A stretch of DNA of 64,000 nucleotides from Blastomonas fulva. Lineage in GTDB: Bacteria; Pseudomonadota; Alphaproteobacteria; Sphingomonadales; Sphingomonadaceae. Positions 19,771 through 28,148 of this stretch are shown here, piece after piece. The notes below the pieces were generated by a model. The model saw nothing but the letters and a program-made list of their open reading frames with translations. It ran no database searches and was not told where the DNA came from. Both the position numbers and the translations under genes were made by a program. Position 1 is the first letter of the stretch, and every line of letters begins with the position of its first letter. The stretch is taken from NCBI RefSeq assembly GCF_003431825.1, contig NZ_CP020083.1:620001-684000 (forward strand), given 5' to 3'.

Positions 19771-20535
19771 TCAGCCGCAGGTCAGCGTGCCCGGACCCAT
19801 CGTGCTGCTCGTGCACTTGGCCTTGCCCTTGATGGTGACATCGCCCGATCCCATCAGGCTGGCATCGACCACGCCATCGGACTGCATCGTCACATCGCCC
19901 GATCCTGCGATCGACACATCGACGGCATCGCTGCGGAAATTCTCTCCCTTCACGCTGCCCGAGCCTGCGATCGAGATATCGGTCGAATCGGCGCTGCCCG
20001 CCAGCCGCAGCGATCCGCTCCCCGCGATCGAGCCATCGAGTTCCTTCGCAGTCAGTCGCCCGACCGCGGCATCGCCCGATCCTGCCACAGTGAGCTTGAC
20101 CTCATCGCCCTCCATCCGGTCGACATTGGCCGAACCCGACCCGGCGAGCACCAGCCCGCGCAAGGCTGGCGCGCTGACCGCGATCATTGCCTCGCCAGAA
20201 TCGCCCAGCGTCCATCCGGAGGACTTGCGGCGGATACGCAGCTCACCGTCGCGCACCTTGAACTGCAAGGTCTTGAGCGCCTGAGCGTCTCCAGTGGCGC
20301 TGACTGCATGCTCGCCCTGCGTGACGAAGGTGAGGTTATCGGGCCCGGCAAGCGTGATCCGGTCGAAAGGCTCGCCCGACCAGCTCGACGCCCAGTCGCC
20401 GCTGTCCGATTCCTTGCCTGCCGATTCTTCCATGTCGGCGATGAAATCGAACTCGGCAGCATCCGACATCTTCCATGCGCCGATGGCGACGACGCCGACG
20501 ATCAGGACAACAATGGGCTTCCAGTTCACGGCCAT
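19771..20535 (-). CDS. DUF2807 (GIN domain) membrane-anchored protein
   Basis: A 254-residue paralogue of the protein at 18278. The ATG at 20535 has GGAG about nine bases upstream. Residues 1-25 (MAVNWKPIVVLIVGVVAIGAW) are a signal anchor. The mature part holds a striking series of G-S-G/D turns (LAGSGSANV, VAGSGDAAVG, IAGSGSLRL, SIAGSGSV, SIAGSGDV, LMGSGDV), as expected for DUF2807 beta-helical repeats. It ends in TMGPGTLTCG, close to the C-terminus of its neighbour. An operator-like repeat lies immediately upstream at 20556-20579. Open frame beyond 20535 is antisense to the LacI gene and is discarded. Confidence 0.85.
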   Translation of the reverse strand: MAVNWKPIVVLIVGVVAIGAWKMSDAAEFDFIADMEESAGKESDSGDWASSWSGEPFDRITLAGPDNLTFVTQGEHAVSATGDAQALKTLQFKVRDGELRIRRKSSGWTLGDSGEAMIAVSAPALRGLVLAGSGSANVDRMEGDEVKLTVAGSGDAAVGRLTAKELDGSIAGSGSLRLAGSADSTDISIAGSGSVKGENFRSDAVDVSIAGSGDVTMQSDGVVDASLMGSGDVTIKGKAKCTSSTMGPGTLTCG

Positions 20536-20555
20536 TTCGGCGACTCCATCGCATG

Positions 20556-20579
20556 TGTATTGCTGTATTAATACACAGC
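20556..20579. promoter_or_regulatory. Operator-like inverted repeat upstream of the DUF2807 gene
   Basis: TGTATTAATACA at 20564-20575 is a perfect 12-bp palindrome, overlapped by a second TGTATT at 20556. Read on the minus strand the site is GCTGTGT-N9-GCAATACA, 21 bases before the DUF2807 start. A related GCTGTGT-N7-GCAATACA lies directly before the ABC transporter ATPase gene at 33544-33565. TGTATTA-type palindromes are typical of GntR/YtrA-like repressors; no such regulator lies in the window, and the adjacent LacI protein is another candidate binder. Confidence 0.45.
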
Positions 20580-20710
20580 GGCCATCAGGATGCAAGCTGT
20601 TCCGGCACGTCTTCTTGGCTCGACGCGCGCGCCACTTGTGATTAGACGTAAACTCCTTCCGGGGACGCACGCATCGGGCAGGAAAGGCGCAGGTCATCAG
20701 CAAGATCGGG

Positions 20711-21694
20711 ATGCAGGAACTGGCCGAGCTGGCGGGGGTATCGGTTTCGACCGTTTCGCGCGCGCTGGCGGGCAAGACGATCATCAACGCCAAGACACGC
20801 GAGCGGGTGGTCGAACTCGCGCGCGCGCACGGTTTCAAGCCCAACCAGGCCGCGCAGAACCTGCGGCTGCGCCGCGCGCAGGCGATCGGCGTGGTGATCC
20901 CGATGGGCCACGAGATCGACCAGCACCCGTCCGATCCGTTCTTCATGACCATGCTGGGCCATCTCGCCGATGCGCTCACCGACCGCAATTTCGACCTTTT
21001 GCTCTCGCGGGTCATCCCCTCGGGCGATGACTGGCTCGACGACCTGCTCGATTCCGGACGCGTCGATGGCGCGATCGTCATCGGCCAGTCGGACCAGACC
21101 GCAGTGCTCGATGCCGCAGCCGCGCGGCATCGCGGGCTGGTGGTGTGGGGCGCGCAGGTTCCGGGGCAGAAGCACGTGTCGGTAGGGTCGGACAATGTGC
21201 TGGGCGGGCTGATCGCCGGGCGTCACCTGATCGCGCGCGGCAAGCGCAAGCTGCTGTTCCTGGGCAACCCCAGCCCGCCCGAGTTTGGCCAGCGTCAGCA
21301 GGGGTTCCTGCAGGCAAGCGCCGAAGCCGGGCTGGCCGACGATGTCTACACCCTGCCGATCCACCTGACATCGGAGGCGGCCTATGCCGCCGCCAGCGCG
21401 TTTCTGGACGAGCACCCCGGCATCGACGGAATCTTTGCCGCGTCCGACGTGGTGGCGATGAGCGTGCTGCGCGCGCTTGCCGAACGGGGCCTTGCCGTGC
21501 CCGGCGATGTCGCGGTGATCGGCTATGACGACATCATGCTCGCCGCGCACACCAGCCCGCCGCTGACCACGATCCGACAGGATCTGGAGAAAGGCGCGCG
21601 GCTGCTGGTCGACATGCTGTTCCGCCAGATCGATGGCGAGACCTGCGAATCGGTCCAGCTCGAGCCGCAACTGATCGTGCGCGCCTCAAGCTGA
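20711..21694 (+). CDS. LacI family transcriptional regulator
   Basis: A 327-residue regulator. The N-terminal helix-turn-helix is MQELAELAGVSVSTVSRALAG with the hinge helix AAQNLRLRRAQAIGVVIP (residues 48-65). The periplasmic-binding-protein-like ligand domain follows, ending VIGYDDIMLAAHTSPPLTTI and IVRASS. LacI proteins normally sense sugars and repress adjacent sugar-use operons. No transporter or catabolic gene is adjacent; it lies between a divergent DUF2807 gene and a convergent DUF2177 gene, so its targets are unclear. The ATG at 20711 leaves a very short N-terminus; the preceding in-frame VISKIG resembles homologues, but no usual start codon is found there. Confidence 0.93.
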   Translation: MQELAELAGVSVSTVSRALAGKTIINAKTRERVVELARAHGFKPNQAAQNLRLRRAQAIGVVIPMGHEIDQHPSDPFFMTMLGHLADALTDRNFDLLLSRVIPSGDDWLDDLLDSGRVDGAIVIGQSDQTAVLDAAAARHRGLVVWGAQVPGQKHVSVGSDNVLGGLIAGRHLIARGKRKLLFLGNPSPPEFGQRQQGFLQASAEAGLADDVYTLPIHLTSEAAYAAASAFLDEHPGIDGIFAASDVVAMSVLRALAERGLAVPGDVAVIGYDDIMLAAHTSPPLTTIRQDLEKGARLLVDMLFRQIDGETCESVQLEPQLIVRASS

Positions 21695-21707
21695 GCTGTC
21701 GTGCGGC

Positions 21708-22112
21708 CTATTTGAAGACCGCCCTGGTCACCAGGAACCCTGCCAACGCCGACGAGCCGGTGAGGAAGGTGCCCCAGATGATGTCGAGCACGGTGATCTT
21801 GGTGCTCCACACCGCCAGCGTCGCCTGGTTGGTGAGATCATAGGTCATGTAGCAGAAGAAACCGAGCAGCGCGCCGTTGACCAGCGCGGTCTGCCAGCGA
21901 CCATCGGCCAGCGCGGGTGCGATCGCGAATATCTGGATTCCCAGGATATACAGCACATAGAACACCACCGCCGGGGCCAGCCGGAAAGAAGGCGCCAGCA
22001 TCTCGCCCAGGATCGGCTGATACAGCCGCGGCGCCATGGTCTTCAGCCAGACACTGTCGATCAGCGCAAAGGCAAGGCCGGTGGCAAGATAGGCAACGAT
22101 GTAGCGGAACAT
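21708..22112 (-). CDS. DUF2177 family membrane protein
   Basis: A 134-residue protein with four predicted membrane helices, starting MFRYIVAYLATGLAFALIDSVWLK. The conserved family elements LIDSVWL, the NGALLGFFCYMTYDLTNQATL stretch and WGTFLTG are present. The function of DUF2177 is unknown. The ATG at 22112 starts the first helix directly; a longer open frame upstream has no hydrophobic or family character. The stop is 13 bases from the end of the convergent LacI gene. Confidence 0.85.
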   Translation of the reverse strand: MFRYIVAYLATGLAFALIDSVWLKTMAPRLYQPILGEMLAPSFRLAPAVVFYVLYILGIQIFAIAPALADGRWQTALVNGALLGFFCYMTYDLTNQATLAVWSTKITVLDIIWGTFLTGSSALAGFLVTRAVFK

Positions 22113-22240
22113 GGATGGGCTTTCGTGCTGCGGTCGCCTGATGCCATCGGGCCTGCTGCGACCTGGTCCGGGGTCGTGGCGATAGTGCCACATCCGGACC
22201 GCGCCCACCACCAGCAGATCGCCGCTCCGCTTGCATCACT

Positions 22241-22411
22241 TCATGCGTCGAGATCGGTCCGCCGCTGCTGGAGATCCGCCCTGAGCGCCTGCTCGCGCTT
22301 CTGGTCCTGCACACGCCCGCGGCGGTGCTTCTGCCGCACCGAATTGTAACGGAAAAAGGCGATGGTGCCTGCAATGGCAAGGCCAAGCAGCAGTGCCAGC
22401 CCATAGGCCAT
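22241..22411 (-). CDS. Small single-helix membrane protein (56 aa)
   Basis: A short frame gives MAYGLALLLGLAIAGTIAFF, a membrane helix, followed by a highly charged tail (RYNSVRQKHRRGRVQDQKRE onward) likely to be a cytoplasmic coiled coil. The codon pattern (G/C at third positions, hydrophobic-then-charged layout) supports coding. The frame extends a few codons further upstream (IFHIDTRTL) without a usual start codon, so the true start may be earlier and non-standard. It lies between the oligopeptidase and DUF2177 genes. Function unknown. Confidence 0.5.
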   Translation of the reverse strand: MAYGLALLLGLAIAGTIAFFRYNSVRQKHRRGRVQDQKREQALRADLQQRRTDLDA

Positions 22412-22528
22412 GAGCGTTCTGGTATCGATGTGGAAAATCCCTCGCGGCGGCAGATATGCGCCGCAGTCAGTCTACGCGGCGCAGGGGCCACCGTTCCTGT
22501 GGCGCTACCATATAGCTGCGGCACGTTG

Positions 22529-24688
22529 CTAGACGAGATCGAGCGCCTTGAGCGCAAAGGCCACGCGCTCGGCCCGCCATAGGTCACGCGTTTCGCGATC
22601 GGCGGGGCCCCAGTGGTTGCCGTCGCGATCAAGACGGAGGGCAACGGCGTTGTCCGGGTGCGCCGCCCGCAGCCGGGCGACATATTTCAGCACCCCGCTC
22701 CATGGAATGCGCACATCGGCGAGCGAGGCGGTGAGATAGACCGGGGGAAGCTTGCGCGCCGGGACATTCTGATAGGCGCACAGGCGCAGCACCCGGGCGA
22801 ACGCTGCAGGATCCTGGATGACATCGCCGACTTCGGAGGTTTCGGTGGCGGAAAGCGGCCGCTCCGGGTCGAGCAGCGCGTTCAGGACATCAACATAGGG
22901 CACGTCGGCCATCACCCCTGCCCACACATCCGGCGCGCGGTTCAAAGCTGCGCCGACCAGCCATCCCCCGGCGGATCGCCCTGTGCAGACGATCTTGCCA
23001 GGCGGCACAATGCCCTGCGCCACCAACGCCTGGGCGCAGGCGATGAAGTCATCGATCGGCTTGCCGCGCGCCGCCCCGCGCCCAGCATCGTGCCATGCCC
23101 CGCCCAGATCGCCGCCGCCGCGGACATGGGCAATCACATAGGCCACGCCGCGCGTCAGCAGGCTGAAGCGCTGGGTATCGAAGTCGGGATCGGACGGGAC
23201 GCCGTAGGCCCCGTAGCCATACAGCACCGCCCCGTGCAGGGGGCCTGTGCGCGGGCGGATCATCGACATCGGGATGATCGTGCCATCGGGCGCAATCGCC
23301 TGCAGACGCTCGGCAAGGTAGAGGCCTGATGCTGCGGTGCCCGCTTGCAGCTTCTTGAGCGCGCCTTCTGCAAAACTGTATTCATACAGCGCCTTGGGCT
23401 GCGCAAATGTCTCGACCCCCAGCCGCAGCTGTGCAGGCTCGGGCTCGCGATTGGCCTCGGGCCCCGCGGTCCAGCGGTCGAAGCCGACCACCGCCACCGG
23501 CTCGGGAATGTCGATGATTCGCCATGTGGCGCTGGCCCGGTCGAACACCCGCACCCGGCTGTTCCCTTCATGGCGCTCCGCCACGACCAGATGACGGTGG
23601 AATGCCTGATGCCATGCAAGGCCGGTTCGATCCTGCGCCGGAACCAGCTCGCTCCACCGGTCCGGCTGGCCCAGTGGCGCGTTCACGAGGCGGAAATTGG
23701 GGTGAGTGTCGTTGGTGAGAATATCGAGCGCATCGCCGCCGCCATGATCGACGGCATAAAGCCTGCCGGCCCTCCGCGCGCTTACCAGTCGCACAGAGTC
23801 GGTGTTTTCGCGGTCGACAAGCCGTGCTTCCGTGGTGTCGACCGAGCTCGAGTGGATTACGGCAAAGCGGCCCGAGCTGGTCTGCCGGATTTCGATGAAG
23901 AATCCAGGGTCGGCTTCCTCGTGGATGATCGGCGCCCCGACCTGCGGCCGTCCCAGCCAATGGATGCGCGCCCGCCACGGCCGCCCCGACGCATCGACCT
24001 CGCCATAGATGATCCCGCGGCCATCGGCGGTCCAGACCAGCCGCTCCGAGGTGATCTGCACTCCGACATCGCGCACCACCTCGGTCCGCAACTGGCCCGT
24101 CGCGATGTGCTTGAAGCGGATGTCATGATGTTCGGGCACGGCAACAGTGGCAAACGCCAAGGTTGCGTCGTCGGGCGAAATTCCCCAAGCCACGACATTG
24201 CCGATCGCCTTGCCGTCGGCATCGGTCTCTGCGGCATCGAGCAGCAATTGCCGGGCGCCGCTGGCAAGATGGATCCGCCAGAGCTGACGGCGGCCTTGCG
24301 ACCAATCGCTCCAATAGCCGTATGCGCCGTCGGGCACGGGCGCAGGGTCGGATGGGGGCGGGCTGGCGGCATCCGCCTCGGCGCGCAGCCGACGGGTGAG
24401 CGCTTCCAGCCGAGCCATCACCCGATGGGCTGCGGCGTCGAATTCAGCCCTCAGCCGGATCACCTGCGGATCATCCAGCGCTGCATCGTCCAGCCAGCCG
24501 AATGGGTCGGTCAGGGTGACGCCGTGGATGATGCGGGTGCGCCCGCCTGTCGCCGCTGTCTCACCTGCCGCGGCCCAAACCGGGCCGGCAAGACCGCTCA
24601 AGCTGCCGGCCACTGCCAGGCCGCGCAGCAGTTCGCGCCGGTCCAGAGAGTTGATCGTGCCGATATCTGTGGGGGACAAAGGAATCAT
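22529..24688 (-). CDS. S9 family prolyl oligopeptidase / oligopeptidase B-like peptidase
   Basis: A 719-residue serine peptidase. RRELLRGLAVAGSLSG near residues 17-32 is a twin-arginine-type signal, so export through Tat is likely. The N-terminal propeller (residues about 60-420) is followed by the alpha/beta-hydrolase domain with GYGAYGVP, the conserved VIAHVRGGGDLG element, nucleophile Ser in CTGRSAGGWL, Asp in SLADVRIPW and His in DRDGNHWGP. The oligopeptidase B family cleaves short peptides after basic residues; the His context NHWG instead of GHGG is somewhat unusual. It lies 100 bases downstream of a LytTR regulator gene on the same strand. Confidence 0.9.
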   Translation of the reverse strand: MIPLSPTDIGTINSLDRRELLRGLAVAGSLSGLAGPVWAAAGETAATGGRTRIIHGVTLTDPFGWLDDAALDDPQVIRLRAEFDAAAHRVMARLEALTRRLRAEADAASPPPSDPAPVPDGAYGYWSDWSQGRRQLWRIHLASGARQLLLDAAETDADGKAIGNVVAWGISPDDATLAFATVAVPEHHDIRFKHIATGQLRTEVVRDVGVQITSERLVWTADGRGIIYGEVDASGRPWRARIHWLGRPQVGAPIIHEEADPGFFIEIRQTSSGRFAVIHSSSVDTTEARLVDRENTDSVRLVSARRAGRLYAVDHGGGDALDILTNDTHPNFRLVNAPLGQPDRWSELVPAQDRTGLAWHQAFHRHLVVAERHEGNSRVRVFDRASATWRIIDIPEPVAVVGFDRWTAGPEANREPEPAQLRLGVETFAQPKALYEYSFAEGALKKLQAGTAASGLYLAERLQAIAPDGTIIPMSMIRPRTGPLHGAVLYGYGAYGVPSDPDFDTQRFSLLTRGVAYVIAHVRGGGDLGGAWHDAGRGAARGKPIDDFIACAQALVAQGIVPPGKIVCTGRSAGGWLVGAALNRAPDVWAGVMADVPYVDVLNALLDPERPLSATETSEVGDVIQDPAAFARVLRLCAYQNVPARKLPPVYLTASLADVRIPWSGVLKYVARLRAAHPDNAVALRLDRDGNHWGPADRETRDLWRAERVAFALKALDLV

Positions 24689-24788
24689 CGCGCTGCTCCA
24701 AGGTTGATGGAGCCTGCAAGTGCGCTGAACACTCTTTCGAGTGGGAATTATGCCGTGAACGGACAGATCAATCCTGCGAACGGACCCG

Positions 24789-25607
24789 TCAGACGATCAA
24801 TGCGCGCAAACTTTGCGAGCCTGTCCGGCTGAGCGCAACAGTGGTGCCATCGGTCATGTGCGCGATCAGGCGCCCCGCCCCGGCGGGCTCGGCATAATCG
24901 AGGTGGTCGATGTTGATGATCCGCGAGCGGTGGACCCTGATGAAGCGCTGCGGATCGAGCCGCTGCTCGAACTCGCTCAGGCTCATGCGCACCAGATGCG
25001 TGTCGGCCAGCGTGGTGACCTCGGCATAATCCTGCGCGCCCGCGATCACGATGATATCGCGCACATGGACCGGCGCGATGTCGTCGCCCTTGCGGGTCAG
25101 ATAGCGTTCAAGCGGGGGCGCGGAAACGATGGTGACCGGCGCCGCAGACCGCCCGCCACGCACCGCATAGGTGGTGGCGGCAAGCGCCCAGTAGAGCACC
25201 AGCCCTTGCAGGTTCTGCCAGATGAACGCGCCTCCGGTGAAGCCGGAAAGGTCGAATTGCCCGCGTTGCACATAGCTGACCAGCGCCAGCGTCAGCGTGA
25301 CCAGCGCAAACCATGTCGCAGCGAACGCCGAACCGATCAGCACATGGCTGATGATCTGAGCCGGGACAGACAGCCGCATCACATGCCGATTGATCAGCAG
25401 ATGCGCTCCAGCGGCGAGCAAGGCGAGCGGCGCGACATTGGCCAGCGCATTGATGGCGGCATTCCCCAGGCTGGCCTGGGGCACCTGCAGGAACACCGCA
25501 AAATACATCAGCCAAGCGCCTGCCAGTCCGCACAGCCACAGCGTCAGCGCACTGGGCGGCGGAAGCAGGGTTTGGGGTTGCGGCGCGGGGTCCGGGGGCT
25601 TCAGCAT
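24789..25607 (-). CDS. Membrane-bound LytTR DNA-binding regulator
   Basis: A 272-residue protein with four predicted N-terminal membrane helices (about residues 22-160) and a C-terminal LytTR DNA-binding domain. The domain shows VRDIIVIAGAQDYAEVTT, the typical THLVRMSLSEFEQRL, and FIRVHRSRIINIDHL. LytTR proteins bind imperfect direct repeats, usually as response regulators; here the receiver is replaced by membrane helices, a type common in Sphingomonadales and Bacteroidetes and thought to sense membrane signals. The next gene downstream encodes the S9 peptidase, a plausible target. Confidence 0.88.
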   Translation of the reverse strand: MLKPPDPAPQPQTLLPPPSALTLWLCGLAGAWLMYFAVFLQVPQASLGNAAINALANVAPLALLAAGAHLLINRHVMRLSVPAQIISHVLIGSAFAATWFALVTLTLALVSYVQRGQFDLSGFTGGAFIWQNLQGLVLYWALAATTYAVRGGRSAAPVTIVSAPPLERYLTRKGDDIAPVHVRDIIVIAGAQDYAEVTTLADTHLVRMSLSEFEQRLDPQRFIRVHRSRIINIDHLDYAEPAGAGRLIAHMTDGTTVALSRTGSQSLRALIV

Positions 25608-25728
25608 GGCGCGAGCCTAGCATCCGCCCCGGTTTGATCAAGCTGGTGCGGTCGCTTGAACACAGCGTGGCCAGCTGTGCGAAATCGCCACGCTGCGCGA
25701 TTCTCACACTAGTTGGGAAATGCCGCGC

Positions 25729-26115
25729 TCAACCCTCCATCGGGCTCGGTTGCCACAGTTCGATCTTGCGCCCGTCGGGATCCATGATGTGTGCGAAGCG
25801 GCCATTGGGTGCGGGCGGAAACAGCTTCGCCGGCTGCACCCCCTCGGCGGCGCAGCGCACGAGCATCGCATCGAGATCATCGACCATCAGGTTGAACATG
25901 AAGTCCTTTTCCGATGGCGAAAAATAGTCGGTGTCAGCGCTGAAGGGCGAGAAGACGGTGCCGGCTCCCGGGTGCGCGGCGGCGGCATCCGGCGTGAACA
26001 CCACCCCGCCCCATTCACCGAACTCGAGCCCGAGCACCCGGCGGTACCATGCGCAGGTGGCCGCCGGATCCGCCGACTTGAAGAACAGACCACCCAGTCC
26101 CAGAACCCGTGCCAT
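25729..26115 (-). CDS. VOC family protein (glyoxalase/bleomycin-resistance fold)
   Basis: A 128-residue protein with the paired beta-alpha-beta-beta-beta modules of the vicinal oxygen chelate superfamily. LGGLFFKSADPAATCAWYRR begins module one; LMVDDLDAMLVRCAAEGV and IMDPDGRKIELWQP form module two, with the conserved Glu of E-L-W. The family holds glyoxalases, dioxygenases and resistance proteins; the substrate here is unknown. It stands alone, with a short gap on each side. Confidence 0.85.
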   Translation of the reverse strand: MARVLGLGGLFFKSADPAATCAWYRRVLGLEFGEWGGVVFTPDAAAAHPGAGTVFSPFSADTDYFSPSEKDFMFNLMVDDLDAMLVRCAAEGVQPAKLFPPAPNGRFAHIMDPDGRKIELWQPSPMEG

Positions 26116-26174
26116 CGTCGCCCCCCAAGATTGCCGTATAAGGCGATCATAGCATGCGGGCAGCTGCCCATCAC

Positions 26175-26209
26175 AAGGAAAAACCCGCCGGCGTTGCCAC
26201 CGGCGGGTT
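26175..26209 (-). terminator. Rho-independent terminator of aceA
   Basis: A perfect 10-bp stem (AACCCGCCGG / CCGGCGGGTT, arms 26182-26191 and 26200-26209) with an 8-base loop. On the minus strand it runs into TTTTTCC. It lies 50 bases after the isocitrate lyase stop. The G+C-rich stem with U-run is a textbook intrinsic terminator. Confidence 0.8.
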
Positions 26210-26260
26210 GGTCCTTTTCCTCCCCAGGAAAACTCTATCGGTTATTCTGACCCATCCGGA

Positions 26261-27853
26261 TTAGCCGAACTGGTTCATGGTGTTGTTGACGCCGCCAGCC
26301 TTCAGCGCGGCTTCCCCGGCGAAATACTCCTTGTGCGCATCGCCGATGTCGCTACCCGACATGTTCTGGTGCTTCACGCAGGCGATCCCCTGGCGCAGTT
26401 CCTGGCGCTGTACGCCCAGAACGTAACCCAGCATGCCCGCCTCGCCGAAATATTCCTTGGCCAGGTTGTCGGTCGAAAGCGCTGCGGTGTGATAGGTCGG
26501 CAGCGTGATCAGGTGGTGGAAGATGCCTGCGCGCTTGGCACCATCGGCCTGGAAGGTGCGGATGCGCTTGTCGGCGGCGATGCCGAGCTCGGTATCGTCA
26601 TACTTGGCGTCCATCAGCTGGGCACGGTCGTACTCTGACACGTCGAGACCTTCGGACACCATCGCATCATAGACCTGCTGGCGGAAGTTCAGCGTCCAGT
26701 TGAACGAGGGCGAGTTGTTGTAGACCAGCTTGGCGTTGGGAATGACCTCACGGACGCGGTCCATCATGCCGGCGATCTGCTCGACATGCGGCTTTTCGGT
26801 CTCGATCCACAGCAGGTCGGCGCCGTTCTGCAGCGAAGTGATGCTGTCGAGAACGCAGCGGTCCTCGCCGGTGCCTTCGCGGAACTGGAACAGATTGGAA
26901 GGCAGACGCTTGGGACGCAGCAGCTTGCCGTTGCGGTTGATGATGACATCGCCGTTGCGCGCGGTGGCGGGGTCGATTTCCTCGCAATCGAGGAAGCTGT
27001 TGTACTGGTCGCCCAGATCGCCCGGCTCGTTGCTCACCGCGATCTGCTTGGTGAGGCCCGCGCCCAGCGAGTCGGTGCGGGTGACGATGATGCCGTCCTC
27101 GACGCCCAGTTCGAGGAACGCATAACGGCAGGCGCGGATCTTCGCGAGGAAGTCCTCATGCGGCACGGTAACCTTGCCGTCCTGGTGACCGCACTGCTTT
27201 TCGTCCGACACCTGATTTTCGATCTGCAGCGCGCAGGCGCCGGCTTCGATCATCTTCTTGGCGAGCAGATAGGTGGCCTCAGCGTTACCGAAACCGGCGT
27301 CGATGTCGGCGATGATCGGAACGACATGCGTCTGGAAATTGTCGACCTGCGCGAGCAGCTCCTTTTCCTTTGCGCTGTCGCCGGCGGCACGCGCCTTGTC
27401 GATGCCGGTGAACAGCAGGTCGAGTTCGCGTGCATCGGCCTGACGCAGGAAGGTGTAGAGCTCTTCGATCAGCGCAGGCACGCTGGTCTTCTCGTGCATC
27501 GACTGATCGGGCAGCGGTCCGAAATCGCTGCGCAGCGCCGCGACCATCCAGCCCGACAGGTACAAATACTTGCGCTTGGTGGTGCCGAAGTGCTTCTTGA
27601 TCGAGATCATCTTCTGCTGCGCGATAAAACCGTGCCAGCAGCCCAGCGACTGGGTGTACTGCGACGAATCCGCATCATAGGCTGCCATGTCCTCGCGCAT
27701 GATCTTGGCGGTGTAGCGCGCGATATCGAGCCCGGTGCGGAAACGGTTCTGCAGCTGCATGCGCGCGACCGACTCGGCATCGATGCCGGTCCAGCGGCCC
27801 TGCTTGGAGCCGATAAGCTGCTCATTTGCGCGGATTTGATCGGTATAGGGCAT
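26261..27853 (-). CDS. aceA: Isocitrate lyase
   Basis: This 530-residue enzyme splits isocitrate into succinate and glyoxylate, the first step of the glyoxylate shunt. The catalytic loop is EKQCGHQDGK (near residue 218), the K(Q)CGH variant seen in the longer alphaproteobacterial and Pseudomonas-type enzymes. IADIDAGFGNAEATYLLAKK supplies metal-binding acidic residues, and the C-terminus SGSDIGDAHKEYFAGE matches this subgroup. AAGGA lies nine bases before the ATG. No malate synthase gene is in the window. It is divergent from the MipA gene; the 295-base region between contains two inverted copies of TGCAnTGCAACA. Confidence 0.97.
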   Translation of the reverse strand: MPYTDQIRANEQLIGSKQGRWTGIDAESVARMQLQNRFRTGLDIARYTAKIMREDMAAYDADSSQYTQSLGCWHGFIAQQKMISIKKHFGTTKRKYLYLSGWMVAALRSDFGPLPDQSMHEKTSVPALIEELYTFLRQADARELDLLFTGIDKARAAGDSAKEKELLAQVDNFQTHVVPIIADIDAGFGNAEATYLLAKKMIEAGACALQIENQVSDEKQCGHQDGKVTVPHEDFLAKIRACRYAFLELGVEDGIIVTRTDSLGAGLTKQIAVSNEPGDLGDQYNSFLDCEEIDPATARNGDVIINRNGKLLRPKRLPSNLFQFREGTGEDRCVLDSITSLQNGADLLWIETEKPHVEQIAGMMDRVREVIPNAKLVYNNSPSFNWTLNFRQQVYDAMVSEGLDVSEYDRAQLMDAKYDDTELGIAADKRIRTFQADGAKRAGIFHHLITLPTYHTAALSTDNLAKEYFGEAGMLGYVLGVQRQELRQGIACVKHQNMSGSDIGDAHKEYFAGEAALKAGGVNNTMNQFG

Positions 27854-27941
27854 GAGACGTCTTCCTTCTGCGAATCACGAGGTGTCATAACTTGACATCT
27901 GATGATGCGGGAATACGCCCGAACCCTGGTCTATCCTAATG

Positions 27942-28077
27942 TGCAGTGCAACATTTCGTGTCTTGCCCTATCAGAAAGCGCCAATCCGCCTGTCATGATG
28001 TAAATATAATTACAAATGATTGCCTCTTGTGGAAATCGGAAGTCGGCCCAAATCATGCCGCAATTTGTTGCAATGCA
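27942..28077. promoter_or_regulatory. aceA-mipA intergenic region with two inverted TGCAnTGCAACA boxes
   Basis: TGCAGTGCAACATT at 27942-27955 on the plus strand and TGCATTGCAACAAA at 28064-28077 on the minus strand are inverted copies of the same 12-base core, 108 bases apart, between two divergent genes. The spacing and orientation suggest a regulator acting on aceA, mipA or both. Isocitrate lyase genes are normally controlled by carbon source; which regulator binds here is not visible. Confidence 0.35.
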
Positions 28078-28148
28078 GCACGCGCTGCGACGACACCTCC
28101 CCGGGTGCTTACAGCAGCCGGGGGGCAATTAAATACAGGATGCCCTCG

